Assembly (NCBI GenBank): GCA_030144725.1
Contig: JASKMD010000012.1
Span: forward strand, 10,158,431-10,222,430
Source of the DNA: Haematococcus lacustris
Lineage: Eukaryota > Chlorophyta > Chlorophyceae > Chlamydomonadales > Haematococcaceae
Direction: 5' to 3'
DNA: 64,000 nt
This document shows, in pieces, positions 1 to 13,008 of this stretch. Under the pieces are notes generated by a model, which was given only the letters and a program-made list of their open reading frames with translations, was not told the DNA's origin and did no database searches. The translations under genes were made by a program, and so were the position numbers. Positions within the stretch are counted from its first letter, which is position 1. Each line of letters begins with the position of its first letter.

Positions 1-1365
1 CTGCCCTGCCGCCCTGTCTGCCAGGTATGGGTGGGCCCTATGGAGTGCGCCATAGTGCTGTCCATCATGCACCAGACGGACTGCCTAGCGTACGGGCACA
101 GCCGGGTGAGCAGAGCAGACGTGGTGACAGCAGCCCTGGCGGTGGCTCTGGCTCCGGCCTTGGCTGCGGCCACCTGGCGCCTGGGCCACTACGGGGCAGC
201 TGCTGATGACCTCAGGGCTGGCTACAGGAGCAGGGCAAAGCAGCAGGAGAGGGGGTCACAGGCAAAGCTGGGGAAGCAAGTGCAGCAGCAGCAGCAGCAG
301 CAGCAGGCAGAGCAGCAGCAGGAGCAGCAGCGTGAGGGGCAGGAGGGGCAGGTGTGTGGGGAGCAGCAGCAGCAGCAGCAGGAGGGGCCAGGCAGGGCTC
401 AGGGCCGAGCGGGAGCGCCCGCTGCTGTGTTGGACCTCCCCCCGGCTGGAGCAGTGGACACCCAGGCTGGGCCGCCCCCCCTCCCCGCATCAGCCCCTGC
501 AGCCCTGGCCTCAGCCCCTCCAACGCCCTCACTCTCTCTCACCCCCGCCCAACTCCCTGCTGCTCCCATCTCTACCCCCACCACCCCACTCACTCCAGAC
601 CCCCCCACACCTTCAGCTACAGAGCCATCCGTGACCGGGCCCATGCCCCGACCCAACCAGGCAGGCTCCTGCTTCAGCCTCCCCCTGGCCCCCCCCCTGG
701 CCCCCCCCCCTGGCCCCCGCCAGCCGTCAGTGCAGCATGGGGCTTGACCCCCTCCTGGACAGCGACCTGTTCATCAGCCCCTGCCCCCAGAGCTGCTTTT
801 CCCTCCCCCCCAGCCCCCCTCACCCCAGCCCCCCTGACCCCCACCTCTGCAGCACTGAGCCCATGCGCCCACCCCCCGCGCACCAGCACCACAGCAAAGG
901 GGACAACCTGCAGCCGCAGCTGCTCCTGGCTCAGGCGCTGGATGCTGCAGCCCGCCTGGTGCTGAGTGCAGACTTTGGTGGGGGGGGGCGCTCCTTGGCC
1001 TGGCCCGAGCCCAGGTCATCATGTCAGGGCCGGGAATCGAACCCTGGATCTGCCCAGCCCACTGCCGGCCTGCTCCCAGGCTTTGACCACTTTGTGAAAG
1101 GCTTCACCGACCTGGAGTTGAACCCTGGACCTGACCAGATGAGCTGGGGGAGCAGCGCGGCAGCAGGGCAGCAGGGTGGAGCTGGGTGGAAGCTGGGGCA
1201 GGGGCGGGGCCTGAGGGCTGAGGGACAGGGGAAAGGAGGTGAGCAGACTCATCCTAAAATGGGGGGGGAGAGGGGTCTGGGAGTGGCGGGGCAGTGGGGC
1301 AAACCTTGTGATCCCCCCGCTGCTGCTGCTGCTGCTAGCGGCAGGGCGGGGAGTAGGGCAGCCGT

Positions 1366-1423
<58 letters not shown>

Positions 1424-3896
1424 GGGGGGAGGTGGGGGCCGCCTGCCCCCCGTGTGGTGCCTGTAAAGGAACCCATGCAGTGGGAGGGGGAGCAGGAGCT
1501 AGCTGCACAGCAGCAGCAACAGCAGCAGCAGCAACAGCAGCAGCAGCAAGGGCAGCAGCCTCCCAATTACCCTGCTACTCTACCAGCACAACCACCCTTG
1601 CAGTTACCACAACTACCTCAACCACTGCGGCCTCGACTGCCACCGCGAGATGGAGTGCTGATGCAGGCAAACAGCGGTGTGGCAGCAGAAGGAGGGGACC
1701 AGGTGGGGGAGGTGCAGGTCGTGGTCTTGGAGCCGCCCCCCCACCCGCCTGGACCCTGCCCCAGTCAGAGAAGGCCCAGCTGGATCCTCCACACTGCAAA
1801 CAGCAGCAGCAGTGGCGGCAGCAGCAGCAGCAGCAGCAACGGCAGCAGCAATGGCAACGGCTGCAGCAGGAGGCACGTCCCCCCCTTCGTTAGCTTGGGC
1901 GTAGTGCTGCTGCATGCCCCTGGTGCTGCAGCGCGGCCGGCAGTCAACGAGCCTGAAGCATCTGGACCACAGCAGGTGGGTCAGGCAGGGACGTTGGTGG
2001 GGGCGGGGGGCGGGGGGCAAGGGCCTATATCTGCTCACTCAGCCCCCCTCTCCAGCTTTTTGTCCCCACCCCTGCCTGGCCCCCTGCTGCTGCTGTGCTT
2101 CAAGAGCAGGTGGGCGACGGGGAACACACCGCATGGAGGCAGGCAATGGATCCCAGCCCAGCACCAGTGACAGCATCAAAGGCAGCGGCAGAGGCGGCGG
2201 CAAAGAGGGCAGCGGCGGCGGCGGCAACAGCAGCAGGCTCAGCTGGAGGCAGCAAGGGCAGATCAGGGACCGCCCCCCCACTCACTCCCCCTGAAGCACC
2301 CCAGCTGTTGGGGGACAAGGGTGGCCTGAGACCAGCAAAACAGCACACGGGCAGTCTAGGGGTGGCTGCAGGGGCGGGGAGCAGGGGGGAGGCCGTTGCT
2401 GCAGCAGCAGCGGCGCGAGGGCTGTTGCAGGTGTACCGGGCACGGCCTGCTGCAAGCCTCCGGTTGCAGGCAGGCAGGCAGCAGGTGCCGGCCTCATTAG
2501 CCTACCAGGCCAAGACAGCCAGCCAGGTGGTGGCAATCAAGGTGGGTGGGGGGAGTGGGGTTGGGGTGGCTGGGGTGGTTAAGGTGGTTGGGCCCACAGC
2601 AGTGAGTGGGGGGGGGCGAATGTGTGCTAGAAGATGTCAGCAGCCATGCAATCAGCACCAAGCACATGGAGACATGTGCCACCAGGAGTTTAATTCCAAA
2701 ACAGGTAGTTTGTACATGAGTGGCGGTGTGAGACTGCACATGTGTGATGGAGGTGTGACCTGGTCTCCACTGGCACCTTGGTGTGACCTGGTGCCTCCCC
2801 CCAGGTGTCCCAGCACCCGGGCAGCTACGAGCAGTACGCCCCCCGCCTGCGCGCTGCTGCCCTGACCGGCCCCCTGGCTAGCCAGCTGCAGGGCCTGATG
2901 CACCACACACCCCACCCCTCAGCCAGTGTCAGCACCGCCGTCTGTGTGCCCGGCTGCGTGCAGCTGCTGGCCGTGGTGCAGGCACCCGGGGGGGCAGCCC
3001 AGGGGCACGGGGCAGGCTGGGGGGGGGCCGGGCAGTGGGAGGGGGGCGGCAGGCCCGCAGCACTCGGGCAGGGGGACAGCAGCAGAGGGGGGGGGCAGCT
3101 CACAACAGGTCCCAGTGGAGCTGTTGTGGGTCGCACCCGCTTGCCTCCCCTGCCCCTCGCTGCCCCAGCTAGCTCCCCCCTCACTAGCCTCCGGCACCCC
3201 TCACCTCCTGAGCCTTGTGGTCAAAGTCCATGCCCCGCCCTGCTCCACATTACCCTTCCACCACACCGTCACTCCGTCTGGGTCCTTGGTCACACTTGCA
3301 GCAGGCCCCTGTGCAGGACGTGTGGGTGTGCGATTGGTGGTTATGGCAGTTGGTGGTGGTGAGGAGGTGGTGGTTGACCAGGAGGCGTGGCTGCCGCCAG
3401 GGGTGCAGCAGCTGGCCCTCCCCCTCCCCCCTGCTGCTGCCCAGTATCCAGGGGGCCTGCACCTGCTGCTGCTGGCACCCCCCCCACCCCACCCATGTGA
3501 ACCCCTCCCACCTCCCCCCTCTCATCATCGTCCTGACCATTGCTTGGTGAACAGTGAAGTAGCGGATGCGTGCCCCCCCTGCCCCTCCCCCTCCTCCTCC
3601 CCCTCCCCTCTGCCACCCTGGTTGGTGTGGGGCAGTGCTCTGCTGCCCGTGCTGCCAGCTGCTGCTGCGGGGGAGATGCAGGGGCTGGTGCAGCGCATGG
3701 CGCAAGATTGCATGATCAGCATGAGGGGAGACACCAGCATTGACCAGGGTGCCTGGGACCATGAGGATAAGAGTGAGGGTGGGAGTGAGCGGTTGGGGGG
3801 CAGCTGTGGATGGGAGGGGTGGGGGAGGGATGTGAGCAGAGCAGGGCAGCAGCAGCAGCAGCAGCAGGAGCAGGAGCAGCAGCAGGAGCAGGAGCA

Positions 3897-3930
<34 letters not shown>

Positions 3931-6003
3931 CAGGAGCAGCAGTCAGTCATGGGGGAGGGGGGCCAGGGGCTGGTGGAGGAAGACTGGGTCACATGTGCTG
4001 CCAAGGCTGCATCATGGCAGGAGCACTGGCAGCCTCTGGCAGGCGATCTAGTCTGGCTGCTGGCCTGGCACAAGCAGAGGGGTGCTGAGGCTGCTGCTGC
4101 TGCCCGGCTCAAGCCAGTCGTGCCGTCAACAGCAGCAGCAACAGCAGCAGCAACAGCAGCAGCAACAGCAGCAGCAGCAGCAGCAGTGCCTGCTTCCACC
4201 CTTCCCGCCATTGACACAGCGGCACAAGCAGCAGCAGGAGCAGCAGCAGGAGCAGCAGTGCCTGAGGCTGCTGATGCGGCGGAGTTTGGAGCAGAGGCGG
4301 AGGCGCAGGAGGGTGGGGGGTGGGCAGGGGAGGTGCAGGCAGGGCTGTGCCAGTTCCTGGCTGCCATGGCCTGCCCCTACACTGCAGAGGTAGTGGGAGG
4401 GGGCGGTGCCAGGCTGTGGGGGGAGCCAGCTGGGGCTAGGGCAGGGGCGGCGGCTGTCGGGGAAGGGGTGGAGGGGGGAGGTGGGGGGTGTGGAGTGGAG
4501 GAGGGGGAGGGGGGCTGGGGGGAGGGGGCGGAGGGGGAGGTGCAAAGCTGGCCCTCCATGACCCCCCTCAGCCGTGGAAGGGAGTTGGAGGTGTGGCAGT
4601 CTGGGTGCGGTGCAGTGGAGGAGGTAGGTCAGGGTCAGGGTCAGGGGCAGGGGGGGCTGCTGGACCTGGAGCGGGGTGCCTGTGAAGGTCTGTCTCCCTC
4701 ACCGCCCCCTCGGCCCAGGCTGCTGACACGGTGCACTGCAGGCTTTGCCACAGGGGCAGGGGCAGGGGCAGGGGCAGGGGCAGGGGCAGGGGCAGGGGCA
4801 GGGGCAAGGGCAAGGGCAAGGGCAGGGGCGGGGCTGGAGCATGATTCAGGGGGGTTGTGTGCGGAGGAGGGGGTGCAACCTGAGCAGAGGGTAGGCTGGG
4901 CTCCCGCCCCCTCTGGCCCAGCAGAGGTTGTGACTGAGGCAGGCGCCGTGGAGGAGGTGAAGGCATGCCCATGCCCAGCGTACGTTGCCCCCGCCCCCCC
5001 ACCCCTTCATGTCAGCAGCTGGTGCAGAGACTGGCTGTTTCCCTGCGCCCCCAGCAAGGGAGGGGGACGAACCGACAGGGTCTCGCCCACCCATCTACCC
5101 CGTGCCATGGGTAGCTGCGCCTGCTGCCTGCACCCCCGCCGCTGCTCCTCCACTTTCACCTCCTCCACCTCTACCAGCTGCCCCGCCACGCCCCTCCACG
5201 CCCCACCCTACCCCTCCACAGTGGCACCGCAGCAGCAGCAGGGGCAGACTCAGCCCCCCCGGGCAGCCCAGCGCCTCTGCCTACCGTACCAAAGCTGGGT
5301 GATGGCGGAGGGGTGCTGGCATGCGGGGGGACAGGGCTGCCCACCCCCCCACCCCACTCCCTCCCCGCATGGCCCTGCACCTCCCCACTCAGCAGGAGCC
5401 AGGGCAGGACCCAAGCCCCCCCCAGCCTCCCTGTCTGCCCCCCCCAGCCTGGACCCCTCCTGTGCCGCTCCTGGCCTAGCTGGCCTTCCAGGGGAAGCTG
5501 CCGCCCCTGGAGACCCTCCATTGCCCCCAAGGCCCTCCTGCCTTCAAGCTGAGGGAGCCAACCCCCCCCACAGCAGCAGCCATGGGGTACCTCCCTTGGG
5601 CAGCAGCAGCAGCAGCAGCAGCGGGCGCCAGACCCCCCCTCCCCACAAACACATCCGCGGCACTGCCCCCTCCCCTCCCCATCCCGCCTCGCCCTCACCA
5701 CCAAGTACTCAGCTGGCCAGTTGCCCGGCAGCGCTCCGGGGAGCCAGCAGCGCCCCGCCTGCCCTGCTGCCCTGCCCCTCCCCCCTGCTGATGGGGCTGA
5801 TTGATGCCCAGGCCACTTGTCCCTCAGCCCATGCCGCCTTCGCTAGGGTGCAGCCCGGCTGGCCAGGGCTGGGGGCTGGGGGCTATGACTGGTTTTCAAC
5901 GGGGGCGGGCTGGGAGCGGCACGCGGAGGGGGCTAGTGGGCGGCCGGAGCAGCCGCTGTGCGCGCGCCTGCTTTGCCACAAGGACGCGCTGTCATCGCTG
6001 TGA
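1..6003 (+). CDS. 3' part of a large Gln/Ala/Pro-rich protein of unknown function
   Basis: I do not recognise this gene. Coding-like sequence runs through several exons: near 31-240 a segment with a hydrophobic stretch (VVTAALAVALAPALAAATW), poly-Gln at 283-305 and 366-380, an exon-like block around 2095-2541, an exon after the acceptor at about 2803 (reads SQHPGSYEQYAPRLRAAAL), and a long open frame to the stop at 6001-6003. Gln runs (3850-3940) and Ala runs (4130-4185) alternate with proline-rich spacers. The segment ending AVCVPGCVQLLAVVQAP recalls the PGC-containing stretch in long plant/algal SBP proteins, but no SBP zinc finger is in the window, so I do not assign that family. The 5' end lies outside the window. 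Exact exons are uncertain because GC-rich DNA keeps several frames open. Confidence 0.45.
1366..1420 (+). repeat. (GGGTGA)n hexanucleotide array
   Basis: About nine head-to-tail copies of GGGTGA lie inside the unknown Gln-rich gene; in one frame they read as Glu-Gly repeats, in another as Val-Arg. It is G-rich on the plus strand. Confidence 0.9.
4752..4825 (+). repeat. (GGGGCA)n hexanucleotide array
   Basis: About ten copies of GGGGCA, decaying to GGGCAA, lie within the long open frame of the Gln-rich gene and encode an Ala-Gly repeat in that frame. Confidence 0.85.
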
Positions 6004-7341
6004 TGATGAAATCGGCAGACGTTTTTCGATGGCCTCGCATCACGCAGGGCGTCGTTGGGCTTGCCACACGTGGCGTTGCTGAGCGGAGAAGGATACATTG
6101 CTTGTGCTTACGCCGTTTTTGAAAAGGAAGTTTCGACGTGCCATGTTGTGTTAAGGTGTATTCCCTGTTGCCAGACTTGTTGATCGAGGTCAGGTCAAAC
6201 TAGCTACATCAGGGACGAGTGTAACAACGGTATCCAAGGCGACGGTGACCAGTGGCCACCCCTGCCTGCTCAGGGCACTGTTCAGGTCAGGGGCAGGGCC
6301 GGCCCGCCCTGCTGCTCAGGCGCCCCCAACTGTCAGCAACTGCCAGCAAACCGACCCCTGGTAGTAGGATGGCTGTAAACCTGCACTCACCGCGCCTAAT
6401 GTTATGCTAGATAATCCCCCGCCCCGCCCCGCCCCGCCCCGCCGATTTGTTTGCGGGCACATAGGGCAGCCCACGAGCAACGACTGTAATGGCTTGCGGA
6501 TGATGGTTGCGGATGATGGTCAGATAGCGCGGACTAAATCAATCTATTCTACGAGAGGACACGACCATCTTCACACCTCCTACCGGGTTACACATAGACA
6601 CCCTGACTGTGACTGAACATCGCCTGTAACTTTGACTGCATTCTCTAACATAGTCGATATTGCCTGGCTGTGGTTGACGACATGTCACTGCCCACTGCCT
6701 TGCAAGATGCTAGCCATAGGGCAAGTGAGCCATAGGCCATGGTCCCTGTCTGGTGGTGACATGCTTATGACTCTCATTTCATGTGCCATGATGCCATGGC
6801 TGGCAAGACTTGATGCATCAGATGCAGGCCAGAAGCAGATCCCACATGCTTATAAAATTTGACTCCTGAATGGACAAAGATGCTGCAAAATAAAAAAGCA
6901 ACAATGAATGTATGAAGGTCATGCCAACTCTAGACCATAGCCCTCAGGGGTCAGGCTATGGTGTAGGTGGTACTCCATGTACATGTCCATGTGTATTGGG
7001 TATACTCAACACAGCCCCTTACCGCCATTTGAGTGGTCCCGGTAGTGGTCCCTGATGGTCCCCAGTGGTCCGGCTCAAATGGAGGCCCTAGTGAGGGACG
7101 AGGGGGCTGACACACCTTGTACCAATGGCTGACCCATATGCCATGTCTGTATAACTCGCCTTTAGCCAAACACGCACTGCCATGCCATTCTCTCTCTGTA
7201 GCTACATGTGGAAAGGGGTGCCACAATGCAGCAGCTGCCTATCGGTCGTGCATGGCCAGCCTTGTGCAATGACGTGGCTAGGTGTTGCTGTTGAGGGACC
7301 ATGGCAAGTAAGGGGCGTCAGCCAGGGCCAGAAGGGTTCGG
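6004..7341. other. Intergenic stretch between two convergent genes
   Basis: No gene is seen. TGTAA-type polyadenylation signals lie at about 6220 and 6372, consistent with 3' ends of the upstream gene. A (GCCCC)n run sits at 6420-6442. A segment at 6309-6366 is similar to 42746-42806. The dispersed repeat at 6917-7125 is listed separately. Confidence 0.6.
6917..7125. repeat. Dispersed repeat, copy 1
   Basis: Resembles 17832-18025 over its length. Both start GTCATGCCAACTCTA, contain a run of short imperfect repeats, and end with GAGGCCCTAGTGAGGGAC. No coding capacity is evident. The middle diverges more than the ends. Confidence 0.7.
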
Positions 7342-10300
7342 CTAGGTAGCACTCCCCCCTACTGCCTGCCACCACGGCAGCTCAGTCAAGCAGGCTTGCA
7401 CTTGAGGGTCACTTTGGGACGGGTCGCTACCCCCCTCCTGCAAATGCTTTGCGAAGGCATAAAACGTGTCTTCATTCTGCTTGCGCATGATCATGCCGAC
7501 CTCGGCGTTGGACAGGTTGCTCGCACTTGGCTTGTAAGTTGCTGCCAAGGCCCGCGTATGCATGCTCGCCACCACTTGCCTGACATAGGGCTCGCTTGGC
7601 GTAGTTGACCCCCCCGCAGCAGCCATGAATTTGTGGTATGCGTGTGACTTTTTATGCGGCATGTGCACTATAAACGCCATTGGGTGCACCATGAAAGTGA
7701 GCTTGCGGTCCAAGGCAGCGACCGTGACCTGCAGCCAGGAGAGTGGGCAGCAGGTCAGGAGGTGCAAGAGGACCACTTGATGATCAGCAACAGCAGAAAT
7801 GCTACCTGAACCACCCCTGCTGATGGCGCGCCAGGGACAGTGGAGCATGGCTTGGTGAGCAAAGAACAAGAAAGAGGCACAACATGTCTGCTGACAGGCA
7901 GTCCATCAGGCAAGGGGGTGGTGGGGGTGAGCTTTAGTCTAGGTTGGAGCAGGTAGGGTGAGGTGGTGGTTTAGCCATAGGCATGGGTGAGCAGGGGGAA
8001 TAGCTTTGCATGCCCACCTGCTGTTGCTTATCCATGCCATAGCCCCGGAACCGCGCGTCATACCAGGGGTTGCGGATGCGATCTACAATGTACCACGGCT
8101 CGTACAAGGACGTGTGCTGAATCTGGGAGCACATGGGCATGGGCAGGACCCACACGCTCAGCCAACCAGCGGCACTGAAAGAAAGAAAGAAAGACTACGC
8201 CCTCGCCGTCGGGCGTGCATGAAGGGAGGGGAGTAGCCTCGGGGCATGGGGCCCTTGCTACCCTCCCACCAGACCAGCTACACTGCTGCAAATAACAAAT
8301 GCGCACGGAAGAGTCCATGACTGCCATGCCAGCACTCAACCATCCATGCATGCATGTCAACCATCCACGCATCCACGCAGTTGATGACAATGGTAGGGAT
8401 GGTAGGAATGACGAGGTTGGCCAATCAGGCAGCATGTTGGCTCATAGGTGGCGGGTCTGCCTGACTCAGTGGTGCCTAACCCTTCAAAGGTGGCTGAAGA
8501 GCAGTGAGGTGAGCATCATGGTTTCATGGTATTGAGCTGACAGCAGCATCATGGTTGACTCACTGTGTATGGCCATGGTGACCTGTACCAGACTGGATAC
8601 TGGGTGGCCGCATGCCCTCCTGACCACCCTGCCATAAACATACACATGCGCTGCTCCCTCGCCAGCTTTACCAAGTGAGACTTGCCTCCTGAAAGCAGCA
8701 GCAGGCACAAGGTGCTGCGCCCATCTCGCTGAGCAGCACAGCGACGACAGCAGGTGGTTCATTGTCTCCTTGAACACTTTCACTTTGAGTTTATGGTTTG
8801 TAGGCTCATGTAGTGGCAATGGTAAGCAGATGCTCATCGCCACATGCATCCTGGCTACTGCATTCTGTCCTAATGGGGTTGATCAGGTGGTGAAGGTTTA
8901 GGTGGCAGCTGCCGATGCATGTTGCAGCACTATGCAGGGATTGGCCTACATATCGGAGCACTTGCTCTGATGCATGGTCTCTGAGCTTCAGCTTTCACAA
9001 GTCACATGACTGTGGCCCGTTGCCCGTGTGGCTGCAGCCCATCACGGCCCGAGTGTGGCAGGGTGTAAGGCTCAGCTGCTTGCATGGGTGCTAGTTTGTA
9101 AACCAGGTGTTAGCAGGTGCCTGGCCCTAAGGCCGTGTGGCCTACCATAGCACCGACCGGGGCTCCTCGTCAGGTTGGGAGGGTGCAAAGATCCAGCAGC
9201 CTCTTGGGCACAAGGCGCAAGGGGTCAGCAAAGCCATGCATTCTATAGCTGTTCACCAGCCATGTGGTGTTGCCATGTGGTGTGCACCTCTCAGCCCTCT
9301 AGAAAGCCAGGTTTGGGTGAGTCTGGGGCAGGAATACAGGAGCGCACTCACCCCTGGCTATCCTCTCAGCCATTGCAGTGCGAGTGGGCAGATCATGTTC
9401 TCCTTGTTCACAGAACTCGAAGGCAGGCAGGACGAGCAGGCTCCCGGCACGGCACAACCGCATCACCTCTGCCGCGCTGCACATACACGAGCCAGGGCAC
9501 TTCCAGTCAGTAAGCATGCCACTTAGGGGTGGTCGGGGTGAACTGTATGGAGGAGGTGATGGAGTGAGGGAGGGGCAGAGTATGGCAGCAGCACCTTGCC
9601 CATCACATCACCTGTGCCAGTATATGCTTGCCACCGGTGAGGTGGTTATGTAGTCATGCCGAGCCATATGCACTCCCCACCTGCTTCCAGGTCCCCGCCT
9701 GCCGGCTAAGCCACCGAACTCGTCAGATAGGGTGCTACTCAGCATCATATCCACGTCAATCATGGCCACCAGGGGTGTGTCAGCAGCCAGCAAGGCCACA
9801 TTGCGGAGGCTGTTTATGGGGAAGAGTAGCAGTGCACTCTGTTCCCCAAGCAGCTCCGTCACCAGCAGCAGACGCATGGCACATGAGGTAGGGTTGGCCT
9901 CCACCCTGCAGCTCATGCAAGCACCATGGGAGCACACTGAACTGATGGATACAACCGAACCTCACTGATGGGACAGGGACACTCACCGGTCAAACAGCTT
10001 CTGTGTCAGTGCCTGCACCTCCTAAAGGCTGGCTGCGTTGCCGGTCTCATTGCCCAGCAGCAGAGGTACATACACAACTGCTGTGAGGGGCCCTGGCCAG
10101 GAGTTGCACTGGGCTTCCAAGCTGCTAAGCCGATGCTGGGTGGTCACAGGCCTTTGGAGGTGCCCTTTGGGAGTGTGCCCTTTGGGAGTGCGAGAGTGAG
10201 TGACATCGCCTCCTGGGTATAAGTAGGAGCTCAGCAGGTGTTAGTAGGTATGAGCCTAGTGGCGCAATGCCTCCGAGGAAGCGGCCCAGTGCCGCGGAGC

Positions 10301-11088
10301 AAGATCCGCTTCCGATTGAAAGCCCGCGAAAACAAGGTTCGTCGTAGTCGTGGTGTTGTCCGCTGCAACTGTGCAGTCCGGCGAGCTCCGCGCTGCTCAC
10401 ATCGCTGCTGTTCATGCCAGCGCAGGTCCTAGGACCCCTCCAGCCAAGCAACGCGAGGAGCGAAGGGCTGAATGGACCACCCAGCGCCGACAGGTACGCA
10501 CCCCCGCCTTGTATGCCCCAGCATGGTAGGTCGCTGCTGTTGCCTGTTGCCTGCTGCGCAGGTTTCAGCTTGGTGGACCACAGCACCGAGTGGATGGTCA
10601 GCCTGCAAATAGGCCCACCCGGTGACTGCAGCATAGACTGAGCATGTGGGAGCGTCAGGGCGACGACCACAACCACAATCAGCATGCTGTCATCGTAGCC
10701 ACACCAGAACTGTTGGCATAGTCTACCTGGACGGACGCTCGGTGACATAGTCCTCGACAAAGTACGGCGCTTGGGTCGAGGCATTGCGGTTGAAGCAGGC
10801 CTGCAGCTGGCCGGCCGGGGAGGCGGTCACGGCGCAGTCCAGCAAATGAAGTGACAGCGAAAGCGCCACGGCCAAGAGGATGCGGGACGGAAGCCGGCGG
10901 GCACCGATGATCGTAGCGTACCTGCGTAACACAACAAGGCTGTGAACATACGCGCTGCGGACAAAGAGCCCCGCTGGCGACACATTCAGCCTCTAGCATA
11001 TGCGCACTGTACATTGTCCCGAGGTGCACACGCCAAGATTTGGCAACCTCGAGGCAGTGCGTAGCTCATACCGTGCTGCCCACCTCAT
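7342..11088 (-). CDS. LARGE-like glycosyltransferase, GT49 family, with one in-frame stop
   Basis: Predicted type II Golgi protein of the GT49 (LARGE/B4GAT1) family, which transfers sugars in the secretory pathway. Exons read on the minus strand: 11088-11072 (MRWAAR), 10921-10727 (signal anchor ILLAVALSLSLHLL), 10602 to about 10530, about 10152-9987 (SLEAQCNSWPGPLTAVVYV), 9905-9681 (FPINSLRNVALL then IDVDMM, the DxD metal site), 9476-9352 (LLVLPAFEF), 8122-8018 (YEPWYIVDR, RFRGYGMDK) and 7728-7342 (HPMAFIVHMPH, stop). These are family hallmarks in the right order. One or more exons between 9351 and 8123 are not resolved. A TAG at 10022-10024 interrupts the frame after NAASL, where a Lys codon would be expected, so the allele may be dead or the base wrong. 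The family call is firm; function and substrate are inferred. Confidence 0.8.
8176..8240 (-). mobile_element. SINE 3'-end fragment
   Basis: A GAAAGAAAGAAAGAAAG run followed by ACTACGCCCT, a GC hairpin and GGGCGTGCATGAAGGGAGG is the minus-strand tail of the SINE family seen complete at 54334-54531. Only the 3' end is present, within an intron of the glycosyltransferase gene. Confidence 0.6.
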
Positions 11089-12369
11089 CGCAAGCACTGC
11101 CTTCCTCGCAGCGGTACTCGCGCTGATGGATTTGGAATGGGATGTGGGCTGTGTCATTTGTAGGGTACGCCCTAGAATTCTAGCTGGCTCGGAATCCTAG
11201 GGAACTCCTAGAATTCTTGTAGCCGCGTGTAGCCGCATGAGCCGCTGAGCCGCGTGAAATGTGAAATGAGCCGCGTGAAATGTGTAGCCGCGTGTAACCG
11301 TGTCCCTTCGAAAAAAGCAGCTTCATAGCCCACATCGAACCCGCAAGTCCTAGTCATGAAGCAACGCTTCCCGTACACCTACTAACGCATCGGCGTGCAC
11401 ACTAGCTTCTGTGTCCGGAGGAGAGGACTCCCTCCCTCGCGGCATTCGATAGTGTGCAACACTTGCACACTAGGCGACGGCCTCTCATTGGTGATCGCGC
11501 TGAGACCACACCGGGGTGGTCGACGTGCGGTCACCACGTACTTCGTTGAAAACTTGCACGGGTTTGTAGTTTCCCGGAAGCTACCAACCTGCTAGCAGCT
11601 CACCCGCTTGGCGTGCCCCGTGCCCATGTCCGAGGTACACATGGCCGCCCAGACTGGGGAAGGCTTCAACACAGTGGGCCGCAAAGGCCCCATCAGCTGC
11701 ATTGCAGCAGCCCGTGCCCGGCTAGCAAGCACAACGCCACGACATCGCAATGCAACACAACGTTGTGCACGCCGCCCAGCGGAGGTATTAGCTGCCATAG
11801 TCCTGCAACAGCCCACACTCGGCAAACTAAAAACAGAATTGCGATGTTTTTCGGCCTGAGATGTGGCACATAGCCCTACGATGCTATCTTTATATTGGGG
11901 ATTAAACAAAAACTCATGAATATTCGTGGTTGGTGATATAACGCTATGATTTTGTTTACCACTCAGTTTTGCACCATGAGGTGGTGTACAGTACCGCGGC
12001 ATGAGGTATGGTGCAATATCGCACCATAAGGAGTACTGAAGTACAAACTGAAAAACTATCAATCACGTAATACACTATGGAACTATACACAGATTAGCAC
12101 CTATTATCAATGCAATGGCAGAGCATATCAGAGGCATTGGCAGTTTACCCCACCTGCATTGGCATAGAGCATGATAAAGCATAGAGCATTGGCAATCCTC
12201 CTCACCTCATTGCCATCTTGTTATGAATACTGCCTGAGCCATGCGGTGGAGCCAGTAGACCCTAGGAACCCTCAGCCACCAACATTTCAATCAGCAGAGG
12301 GCGGAGTGTGCGGGAGGTAACAGACACGAAAGCTGCGACCTGATGCATGATGAGTTCCTTGAAGAGCTC

Positions 12370-12870
12370 TTAGACTTCAGACGGCACAATGGTGAACTGC
12401 GGGCTGCCAAGCTGCCTGACCTGTCCCCCCGCTGTGGCTGCCTTAACCCAGTTGATAAGAGTGTTGTGCGAGAGGGAGTTGTACTGCTCAGCTGTGGCAT
12501 ACTCTTTCTGTAGCTTGTTCAATGCCTTCTGCACACTCCTTGTAGATGTCACCATGCGCACTGCCAGCTGCTTTTGCTGTGCTGTCCATTTGGTGTACTG
12601 GCCACGTGCATGGCGGCTGATATCTGTTGGTCTTGCAGCTGCTGAAAGGCTGATAGGATAGGGACCTGGGGCCTCTTGCGTGATGCGCGCGTAGATCGTT
12701 TGCGCCCGCTCTGCGACAAACCCGCCTCTGCTACCGCTCTAGCCGCAGCTGCCTCGCGAGCGGCTGCGAAAGCTGCCACATCGCGTGCGACAGCTGCCTC
12801 TCAATCCGCAGCATCTATGGGCTGAAGAATCGAGGTCAGCAAGCTCTTTTTCAGCTTTGGCGCCATCTAC
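12370..12870 (-). pseudogene. Broken transposon-type helix-turn-helix ORF
   Basis: On the minus strand an ATG at about 12866 opens MAPKLKKSLLTSILQPI, then meets a stop (AAD*), continues as an Ala/Arg-rich stretch (KRSTRASRKRPQVPILSAF), changes frame near 12620 and reads GQYTKWTAQQKQLAVRMV and SLSHNTLINWVKAA before a stop at 12370. The last part looks like a DNA-binding domain of a transposon protein. The family is not identified. One stop and one frame change make it a relic. Confidence 0.45.
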
Positions 12871-13008
12871 CATAAAGTTATGGTGAACTTGAGGGTGACA
12901 GCCGCATGATCAAACAATTGGTGATACAATTTGGTGACGATATGATTTAGTGAAATCCCCAGCAAGGCATATCACTACGGTACTCACATAGAACTACTTT
13001 GCCTTGCT

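Noticed and set aside
1030..1135. tRNA gene on the minus strand
   Set aside because: Two box B-like motifs (GGTTCGATTCC, GGTTCAACTCC) are present, but no cloverleaf or box A at the right distance; at most a SINE relic.
2805..3362. SBP-domain transcription factor
   Set aside because: Only a loose PGC-type motif is seen; no SBP zinc finger in the window.
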